Below are positions 56,396 through 64,000 of a stretch of 64,000 nt of DNA, one piece after another (within the stretch, counting starts at the first letter, position 1; each line of letters starts with the position of its first letter). Below the pieces are notes generated by a model. That model made no database searches. It was not told where the DNA came from and worked only from the letters and a program-made list of their open reading frames with translations. This DNA comes from Gordius sp. MW1 (Eukaryota > Nematomorpha > Gordioida > Gordea > Gordiidae), in NCBI GenBank assembly GCA_964036665.1, contig OZ038532.1, forward strand, positions 9,176,001 through 9,240,000, written 5' to 3'. The position numbers were made by a program, and so were the translations under genes.

Positions 56396-57184
56396 TTTTG
56401 AGCGTTACCCTTGAACTTGTGGTGATACCAACAAATTTCTTCCCGACGGTGTCTTGATGTTGACCGTGATCTGCTTGAGGATCTCCAAACCTTTTTACTT
56501 CGTGGTGGCTGATTGACCAGCTGGTTTACTTTCAATTCCAACTGTGCGACCATTTTTACCAGTTCCTGGACTTCGTTTGTTTGGCTCATTTGAGGGCTTG
56601 CTATGGAAGCTACGCTGTTGGCCGTATATGTCTCGTAGATTTTGTCTGCCACCTCAGCCAAATGTGCCAGAGACTTTTCTTCTCCTACGCATGTTAAGAT
56701 ACCTGTTACCTCCCTTGGAAGTTTTTGTGTCCAAAGGGTTTTTAGAATTTTATCACTCATTTGATGTTCCCCGACAAGGCTCTTCAAATGCCTAAGCAAT
56801 TGGGACGGTGTTTTGTCTCCCAAATATATGTCCTTGAACAGCTTGTCTATTCTTTTTGCTTCACTCTCCACTCTCACCCATTCTTTTGATTAAGGTTTGC
56901 TTTAACACCTCATAAGGGTTTTCATCTGGGATGTTAAGTATAAGGTCGGCCACTTCTTCGGCTATCTCAACCGGGAGAGATTCTAAAAGGTAAGCATACT
57001 TGACTCTTTGTGATGTGATTTTCCTAGTGGAAAATATTGCGTCGACCTGAGCTATCCAGATTTGGATGTTTCTGAGGTGAAATGTAGGTAGCTTGATGTA
57101 TACTGGTGATGTGTTTGCCGTGGTGGGAGTTTTGGATGCTGTCTCATTGTAGAGAGTTGAATTGTCAGACGATTGTGTATCCAT
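56392..57184 (-). pseudogene. gag (CsRn1-like), frameshifted
   Basis: Starts at ATG 57184, just after the primer-binding site. It has the capsid-like segment IQIWIAQVDAIFSTRKI and a leucine-rich helical region. A frame change occurs near 56870. The C-terminal part carries a Ser/Arg stretch and then the finger CWYHHKFKGNAQKCTQPC, the C-H-C-C spacing used by CsRn1-clade Gag instead of the usual CCHC knuckle. Confidence 0.85.
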
Positions 57185-57186
57185 AT

Positions 57187-57204
57187 CACGTCTGACGGTC
57201 ACCA
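57187..57204 (-). other. primer-binding site, tRNA-Trp-like
   Basis: Directly inside the 5' LTR the minus strand reads TGGTGACCGTCAGACGTG. From memory the tRNA-Trp complement used by CsRn1-clade elements is TGGTGACCCCGACGTG; the match is good at both ends with changes in the middle. Confidence 0.65.
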
Positions 57205-57654
57205 ATGTGGTATTTAATTCACCACTTTAGTAATGTTTAAACGAATCATGGTTGAGGCAGCACAATCGTCACAAAAAGCAGCACAAAATTAGGTTCGTAT
57301 TTTAGAGATTACCTAGCTACCTATCGTTGCATATTGTTACATGGCATTTGTGCAAGAATTTAGAAATTTTCTAGCGAAAGATAAATTAAGTAAGTGTAAT
57401 TATATAGGCTGTACATATTTTTTAGAATTTACGAAGTCAGCAAGAAATGGTCAGGTGTTGACTTATGGCTGATACTCCTATACCAAAGCAAAGATAGGAA
57501 AAAACCCAGAAATTTATTACCAAGTAATTTAACCCTAACCCAATAATCACATAGAAGGATTCCACAACAAATTAAAACACATGATAAAACAATCCCACCC
57601 TAACATCTACGAGTTCATAGATCACATTAAAGCAATACAACGAGAAAGTGACTC

Positions 57655-58981
57655 CAAGGAGGGATGCAGGATTAAATTCTGTTATTGATATGATCCGTTG
57701 CAATTATAGCAAACCTGCCAACGATGCAACTATTCGTAAGTTATTTTACCCAAAGAAAAATGAATTATCCGTTGAAAATAATTTACTTTACTGGCAAAAT
57801 CGGTTAGTGGTTCCAGAAAATTTCAAGCAAGCTGTGCTCGAGTATCTGCACACCGGACATCCAGGGATATCGGGCATGATTGACCTAGCAAAATTTTATT
57901 GTTGGTGGCCAAATATTAACGATGATATTGAAAACTTTGTTCACAGGTGTCAAAGCTGCCAACAAACTCGACCGAATATGGCCGAATCTCCCTTATATTT
58001 ATGGCCTACTACGGAGGAGCCAATGGACCGTGTACATATCGATTTGGCTGGTCGAGTTAACCACAAATATTGGCTAGTATTAGTAGATGCGTATTCAAAA
58101 TGGCCAGAAGTAAGGATTTTAAATTCGCTACATTCAGATGGAATTATCAAGGCGTTGCGGGAATGGTTTGCACGGTTAGGAGTGCCTAGGGTCATAGTCA
58201 CGGACAATGGGGGACAATTTACGGGACAAGAATTGGCAATTTTCACAAGAGCAAACGGAATTAAACACGTTCGGACATCCCCATATCACCCAAAATCTAA
58301 TGGCTTATGTGAAAGATTTATTAAGACTTTGAAAATGCGGTTCTACTTTTAAGACAAATCGAGATGAAGAAAAGTCGATTGCTCAAGTCTTGATGACTTA
58401 TAGACTGACTCCCCATAATACTACCAGCGTGTCTCCTAGTGAACTAATGTTCAAAAGAAGAATAAGGTCCTCCTTGGACCAGCTACGTCGATCAGGTAGA
58501 GAGATAACAATAGATAATATATGGAAGCAGAAATATTATCACGATAGGAAGGCTTTTTACCGTACCTTTGAGGAAGGAGATAAAGTATGGGTAAAAAATG
58601 AAATGGAAAAGGGTTGGCACGCTGGAGTAGTGAATCACATAAAGAATGATTGGTCCTACGATGTTTGGGCAGAAGGGCGAGTAAAGCGGAAGCATGCAGA
58701 CCAGTTAAGAAGAGCATTGGGGAATGTAACGAACTGGATAGGGGGTGATGACGAGAGGGAAGTACGAGAACAAGTAACCACGGCAATTAGTCCACGACCG
58801 CAGCGACGACGCCAACCTCCAAGAAGATACGATGAAGAATATTATTAACTTAGGGGGGACTATTGTAATATATTGTTAAGCGTTCCTTGTGTATATATTT
58901 TATGTTACATATGTTTTCCTTGTTCTAAATACATTACTATTGTCCGGTTGTTATAATTCCATATCGTAAATAAATACTACA
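57655..58981 (+). mobile_element. 5'-truncated Ty3/gypsy element (second type), 1327 bp, nested in the MULE
   Basis: The MULE sequence AAAGTGACTCAAACATC, intact in the copy at 47278, is interrupted here. ACTC stands on both sides (57651-57654 and 58982-58985). The insert begins inside pol, after RNase H, and ends with a polypurine tract (AGGGGGGAC, 58852-58860) and an LTR-like tail of about 118 bp starting TGTAATATATTG and ending ACTACA. There is no 5' LTR. Confidence 0.75.
57656..58848 (+). pseudogene. integrase of a Mag/K02A2.6-like Ty3 element, one frameshift
   Basis: Zinc-binding region with HPGISGMIDLAKFYCWWP and CQSCQQTRP, then the catalytic core: HIDLAGRVNHKYWLVLVDAY (first Asp), VTDNGGQF (second Asp) and SNGLCERFIKTLK (Glu). 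A one-base frameshift lies near 58335-58350. Sense resumes to SPSELMFKRRIRSSLD and a C-terminal DNA-binding-like part (KVWVKNEMEKGWHAGVV), ending TAA at 58846. It resembles Mag-type Ty3 integrase, distinct from the host CsRn1-like element. Confidence 0.85.
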
Positions 58982-59916
58982 ACTCAAACATCAAAAAGAT
59001 AAATCAAGTGAAAATGATCAATCTTATATAATACATATTGTTCACTGAATTTTAATAAATATTGTATACATGAGAATTAATAAAATTTTGGTTCTCATTT
59101 TATGAAATCTTTCAGATATAATTGATGATGACAAATTATTAAATAATTACATACATATAGCTAAGATCTAATATATATACTTTCACCCACTTCTCTGCAA
59201 AATGTAATATAAGCAAGGGTTAGATTTAGTAATTTATTTGATAATATGTATTTATTTATAAAATAGTATTATACATTTTGATATACCTTATTTTGTTTTA
59301 ATTAACAATTATAGTATCCTTTTATTAAGTATAATTACATATTATAATTTCACCATTTTATAAATAATTACCTACATATAGCTAAGATCTAAGATATATA
59401 CTTTCACCACTTCTGTGCAAAATGTAATATAGGGAAAATGTAATATAGGCAAGGGTTAGGGTTAGATTTAGTGATTTATTTGATAATATTTATTTATTTA
59501 TAAAATAATATTATACATTTTGATATACCTTATTTTGTTTTAATTAACAATTATAGTATCCTTTTATTAAGTATAATTACATATTATAATTTCACCATTT
59601 TATAAATCTGATGCCCAGATTCACTTTCACCATATCAATTTTCATATGGTTTTTCATATGGTTTTCGTGACGAGAGTAACGAAATGTGATGATCGTGACG
59701 AGTTTTAGCTCCTTTTTCTCTGCTGCCTCAACCAAGTCCCGTTTAAACTATTAAGTTAGGAGAGTATGAATTTATTATAACAACAGGGAATCAAACAAAC
59801 ATATAAGCGAAACGCGAGTGAACGTTAATAATATGAACCGAGGAAATTGGAGGAAGATAAAAACATACGTGTTTCGTCGACTTGCTACATTCTCAATGTT
59901 CATGTCGCTACACATG

Positions 59917-60315
59917 AAAATCGATGACTCAATCAGACAAAAAAAAGTTTGGTTAATGCGAGTAAATAGAAATATTCTTAAATGGATCAAACCTTGGAAG
60001 AAAACTAACGAAACAATTTAAACTGATTTTAAATATGATTATAAAACAATTTAACTATATTTGTAGGCAGATGGTGTGTGAAGACGATTTTAGTGATACT
60101 TATGTACTTACAATGAGCATGGGGAATCATTTTATGTTTTGAAAATTGGAAATTTTTGTGCAATCAGATAACCAAACACTCAGACAAATATGATAAATGA
60201 ATCCACAATAACAATTATGGGTGTCCCCTTAGCTGATTACCTTGGAAATACTATTGAAGAGACCAATATATTAATCTCTTGCTGTATGTTTTGCTACTTA
60301 TTTGCTCCATTAAAT
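59917..60315. other. intergenic DNA
   Basis: No gene or element boundary recognised; a short AT-rich spacer between the retrotransposon and the next repeat. Confidence 0.4.
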
Positions 60316-61928
60316 ATTAATTGCTATGCAATTTATGGGCTCGTTTTTTGGTGTCCGTCCGTCCGTCCGTCGTCCATTACCCTCCCTATCTATTTGCATT
60401 GGGGATATTAGGTTATCGCTTTTTTAAATTAATGCATGAGAAAGAGGTGCCCCACCCCTCATCTCTATCTCCCTTGCTGTGTTATTTTTTAAATTAATGC
60501 ATAAGAGGTGCCCCACCCCTCATCTCCCTCGGTGTGTTATATATAAGATTTGTTAAATTATCTATTATATAATAAACATAGATAAAAGTTGTTTACTTTT
60601 AATGCTATGCAATTTAACTAGTTATATAATAAACATAAATAAAAGTTGTTTACTTTTTAATTGCTATGCAATTTAACTAGTTTTGGGGTTAGAACCCCGG
60701 AGTTTTTTTTGACTCTTATGATTGTTCTTGTTACTATCATTGATAATAAGAATTTTTGGCCGTCCGCTGGCTGCTGACCAATGAAAAAAATGACCATTGG
60801 CCAAAATGTGAATCGAAATTATTTTTTTCGTTTTTTTTGACTATTATGATTGTTCCTGTTTCTACCATTGCTATTATGACTTTTTGGCCGTCCGCTGGCT
60901 CCTGACCAATGGAAAAAATGACCATTGGCCAAAATGTGAATCCGAGTTTATTTTTTCGTTTTTTTTTGACTATTATGATTGTTCCTGTTACTACCATTGC
61001 TATTATGACTTTTTGGCCGTCCGCTGGCTCCTGACCGATGGAAAAATGACCATTGGCTAAAATGTGAATCGAAATTATTTTTTTCGTTTTTTTTGACTAT
61101 TATGATTGTTCCTTTTCCTACCATTGCTATTATGACTTTTTGGCCGTCCGCTGGCTGCTGACCAATGGAATAAAATGACCATTGGCCAAAATGTGATTCG
61201 AAAACTTTTTTTTCGTTTTTTTTGACTATTATGAATTTATATCCACTTTTACCGTGTCCTGGCTGCTGACCAATGGAAAAAAATGACCATTGGCCAAAAT
61301 GTGATTCGAGAATTTTTTTTTTCGTTTTTTTTACTCTTATGAATTTATATCCACTTTTACCGTGTGCTGGCTGCTGACCAATGGAAAAAAATGACCATTG
61401 GCCAAAGTGAGCTTCAAAATTTTTTTTCCGTTTTTTTGGCTATTATTGACTTATAGAGTATCTGTTGGTACTGACCAATAGAGAAAAAGTGACCATTGGC
61501 CAAATTTTTGATTTTTTTAATTAAAAATTGTTCAAATTCAACAAAAAATTTTTCCCAACAATTCTGCAAATTCTTAACATTGTGTTGTTTTATAATATAA
61601 TGTTTGTTAGACCCATAATCACTAAAGGCTATAAAAACTAATGTAATACGCAACTAGATGCAAACACTAAATCTAACCCTAACCCTTGCCTATATTACAT
61701 TTTGCCTATATTACATTTTGCCTATAATGGAAAATTTGTATAAATAATTAATTAATCATTAGGCAATTAATACCCCCCTATAGGCATTCTCGCCCCTTCC
61801 CACCTTTCTCCCCCATAAATTGCATAGCAAATATGATACATTTATACGAAGTACAGATGAGTCGTCCCCCCTTCCCTTCCCCTCTTCCCTTCCCTTCTCC
61901 CCCTTCCCACGAGGGCCGAAGGCCCGAG
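60316..61928. repeat. (GTCC)n and minisatellite repeat family, member B
   Basis: The left end TTGCTATGCAATTTATGGG is followed by GTCCGTCCGTCCGTCCGTCG; the inverted copy CCCATAAATTGCATAGCAA lies at about 61812. Then comes a C/T-rich tract and the terminal motif CACGAGGGCCGAAGGCCCGAG at about 61905, whose GGGCC-GAA-GGCCC forms a short hairpin. Layout and end motifs match member A at 19045-21133. Its core is a seven-unit minisatellite. Mobility is inferred from two copies with shared ends; no target duplication or enzyme is visible. Confidence 0.65.
60745..61515. repeat. 100-130-bp minisatellite, seven units
   Basis: Units centre on GGCTGCTGACCAATGG and TGACCATTGGCCAAAATG, separated by T-rich spacers with TTTTTTTGACTATTATGA. 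The CCAATGG and CCATTGG pair gives each unit a short stem. Confidence 0.8.
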
Positions 61929-62089
61929 TATATAATTAATTCTTGATATAATTGTTTATTTAAGTTATGATATTTATTTCTCTATATTAAATGCTTATCA
62001 TAATGATAAAAGGTATTTGCCTAGTTTCAAATGTAGTTTCATTTTGCATTTATGTTCCTATATATAAAATGTTATTTACCAAACATAAG

Positions 62090-62990
62090 CATAAGGAATG
62101 AATATAAATAATATGTTTGCTTTGTTGATTTATCATATTTGGCCTATGACAATTATTAAAGTCTTAATCTAAATATTTGATTAAATTTCAATCATTGCTC
62201 AATAACCTAATATTTTTTAATTTCTCATGCTTTCATATAAAATAGTTATTCAATTTATTATATTTCAAACACATCTCTTTTCTTTTTTAAGCCTATAAGT
62301 CTAAATCGTTAAATGAAATTATTTGGCTTAAATATGATTGTTATTATAACAGGACACATATTTGATCCTTGAGTTGGAACATTGCTAATAAACTCTCTAG
62401 GTTCTTGATAAAATGGACTTTGAGATAAGGATATAATAATAAAAAGGCCACAACCTTATGAATATTAGATATCCTTTATCTATTACTTTCTACCAGCTTA
62501 TTAATAAAATCAGAATATCCACATAATAAAGAAATGTAAATATAGTTTATTTTTGCCCTTAAACCTCTAGACCACTCATATAGTTCATTAAAAGTTTGAT
62601 ATTCCTGGGTTCCATGACAAAAATTTAAATGTGGCTTTGCCACAAATTTGAGCAGTAAGATTTTATTTTATATTTTAATTATAACTTTCCAAATATAAAC
62701 ATTTGCATTGGAAAACTTTGATAGTGGAATTATATTAAATTTTAAGATTTATTTATTTTATTTTGACTATAGAGTTAACCCCCCTAAATAATCCTATAAA
62801 ATAAATAATAAGCAAATGTTGGCATCACTAATTTAATTTCCTTTATATTTTATCAAAATGCAACCAATGTTTATTTGTTATATCTTGGAAAATAAGATTT
62901 ATAAGAACTATTGATTTAATAGTCTAAAAATTCCCTATTGATATTTCTCCTGCCACTATTATAATTAGAACCTAAAATTACAAAATTATA
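62090..62990 (-). CDS. possible multi-exon gene, unidentified
   Basis: Several minus-strand stretches look coding. The segment 62475-62665 reads 64 codons without a stop (HLNFCHGTQEYQTFNELY, ISLLCGYSDFINKL) and could end at a GTAGAA donor. The segment 62345-62440 is open in two frames after AATATTCATAAG. The segment 62110-62170 follows TTGTCATAG and ends at a possible GTAAAT donor. A short acceptor-led frame lies near 62985 (TTTTAG then GSNYNSGRRNINREF). The composition differs from neighbouring DNA. I could not join the pieces in frame or recognise a family. Confidence 0.22.
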
Positions 62991-64000
62991 TTTTACAGTA
63001 AAAACTGCAAATTTTTTTTATTTCTGTTCCATTATATTTTTAAATTATTTTAGTAGTTAGAATTAAACAACTTTGAAAAAGTTTATTTATCAACATGCCC
63101 CCAATCCTCTCCCTCCACGTTATGGCTGTGAGACCTCCCCTCCAGCCTCGATCCCTTGTAACACAAAAACTCTCCCTGTCAAATATACAGCTTATATAAA
63201 ACTACGTCCTCCCCTAGCTTTCACTTGATATCCAGTATCTAAAAATAGTGCAACTAGATATTTCTAATCTGCTCGGGAAGCAGACGCCTACTCCTACTAC
63301 CATGAATGGCCGGCACCTCTCTTGACAAGGGCCAGCCAAAATATAAATCAAAATAAACTTATTTAGCACAAGCTAACTTTAACCTTGAGACTAGTTAAGT
63401 GTTTCCACCTTCTATCTCCTCCCCCTCCCCTCCCCCACTTTTATTATTTATTTTTTGAACCATAATATGGATTTTTACAAATAATGTAGTTATATAACTC
63501 TATCTTCCCCTCGCCCTGCCCCTCCCTTCTAAAGAGTGCAGTTGATGCGAACTGTCTTATAGAACTTAAGAGCTTACGTCTAGGTTATGGCTTTAATTTG
63601 TATAATAACTTTTTTCTCTCTTCCCCCTTTCCCCCCTCCCCCACCTAGCGGCTACTATCCAGAGATATGCAACCAATCATGGCGCACTGTCTGAATTTCA
63701 GAGCTCGCCCCTGCCTTATAAACAAAAGCAAGGAAAATAAATAATCCTTGCCTAAAACAAACGAATTTTCAGTTTAGGAACCCACGCAAATAATATAACC
63801 ATTCTCGCTGCTTCATCTCTATAATATGTGCGACTATTGTAACTTTTATTTGTTTGATTGCTAAGCCTAGCAAATATTAATTTTATTTTTAATTGCTAAG
63901 CCATGCAATATAATTTTATTTTTAATTCCTTCCAGCACAAAATTCTTTTATTTTGCACTGATCGAATCCCGCGCCATCATTACTGTTTTATTTTTTCGAT
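62991..64000. other. intergenic DNA with C/T-rich patches
   Basis: No gene supported. Short polypyrimidine patches (63100-63180, 63410-63440, 63500-63530, 63620-63650) and a direct repeat of TTGCTAAGCC..GCAA near 63858 and 63890 are the only structure seen. Confidence 0.4.

Larger units (their letters stand above)
57243..59740 (+). mobile_element. MULE element inside the LTR, 2498 bp including a nested Ty3 fragment
   Basis: The ends GAATCATGGTTGAGGCAGCA and, at the right on the reverse strand, GGGACTTGGTTGAGGCAGCA are identical to those of the copy at 47278-48178. The 8-bp target duplication is GTTTAAAC. Without the nested 1327-bp insertion and its duplicated ACTC it is about 1.17 kb. The plus strand keeps a short transposase C-terminal remnant before 57655 (FHNKLKHMIKQ and HPNIYEFIDHIKAI), the form seen near the end of Mutator-type transposases. 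The catalytic domain is absent. Confidence 0.85.
52959..59912 (-). mobile_element. CsRn1-like Ty3 LTR retrotransposon, decayed, with nested insertions
   Basis: Two LTRs of 201 bp start TGTGGTATTTAATTC and end GTCGCTACA on the + strand. The 3' LTR is 52959-53159; the 5' LTR is 57206-57242 plus 59749-59912, split by a MULE. CATG flanks the whole element (52955-52958 and 59913-59916). The LTRs differ at three positions by eye. The primer-binding site resembles the complement of tRNA-Trp, and Gag has the Cys-His-Cys-Cys finger of the CsRn1 clade. Pol order is protease, RT, RNase H, integrase. Several frameshifts and one stop break the frames. Confidence 0.92.
57206..59912 (-). repeat. 5' LTR of the CsRn1-like element, split by a MULE
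   Basis: 57206-57242 and 59749-59912 join at the MULE target duplication GTTTAAAC (57235-57242 and 59741-59748). They give 201 bp, the same length as the 3' LTR. Confidence 0.9.

Noticed and set aside
57243..59740. A Ginger-type DNA transposon (integrase between TIRs)
   Set aside because: An integrase inside TIRs suggested Ginger, but the second copy at 47278-48178 lacks the integrase at exactly the ACTC junction, and the integrase fragment ends in a polypurine tract and LTR-like tail. It is a later Ty3 insertion into a MULE.
60645..60670. CRISPR-like array in the minisatellite regions
   Set aside because: Units are 90-130 bp tandem repeats with diverging spacers of the same family, in an animal genome; no CRISPR features.

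Overview
The window is nuclear DNA from a multicellular animal, almost certainly an invertebrate. It is very AT-rich and intron-rich and carries many short homopolymer G/C runs. The metazoan call rests on a complete OSTM1 gene (an animal lysosomal membrane protein), GT-AG introns, a BED-finger hAT transposase of the ZBED5/FAM200 type, and a Ty3 retrotransposon with a CsRn1-like Gag finger and primer site. Several introns are only 33-41 bases long, and the shortest introns of the proteasome gene sit at its 5' end. Flatworms are known for this pattern, but the sequence alone does not settle the phylum.

Two host genes can be assembled with confidence. OSTM1 lies on the + strand at 12444-13777 (six exons, 313 codons). 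PSMD1/RPN2, the largest 26S proteasome base subunit, fills 25983-47219 on the - strand (thirty exons, 1184 codons). Both assemblies keep frame across every junction and match the family from start to stop. Possible but unidentified exons lie at 517-730 (-), 4840-4959 (-), 13979-14413 (+) and 62090-62990 (-).

Most of the rest is mobile DNA, much of it nested. (1) At 5928-9053 a 441-bp MITE with an 8-bp target duplication has been invaded by a 2677-bp hAT element with an intact 646-codon transposase and its own 8-bp duplication. (2) At 9132-10988 a second MITE copy is split by another inverted-repeat insertion. (3) At 16505-18043 lies a foldback element bounded by TTAA with CCC-starting ends, which looks piggyBac-like. 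(4) At 19045-21133 and 60316-61928 are two members of a family containing (GTCC)n and a minisatellite. (5) The PSMD1 introns hold several hAT-like MITEs, a G-tract palindrome and a Helitron-like unit. (6) At 47278-48178 a MULE derivative sits 58 bp upstream of the PSMD1 start codon. (7) At 49017-52812 is a 3.8-kb foldback element built from two arms of hairpin-bearing tandem repeats. It has hAT-like ends and a perfect 8-bp duplication, and the empty site can be read in a sister repeat nearby. (8) At 52959-59912 is a decayed CsRn1-like Ty3 element. A MULE copy has inserted into its 5' LTR, and that MULE was in turn hit by a 5'-truncated second Ty3 element.

The strongest candidate for something undescribed is the foldback element at 49017-52812. 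A small MITE family in the neighbouring PSMD1 introns shares its ends. All boundaries and repeat counts were read by eye; no database search was run.
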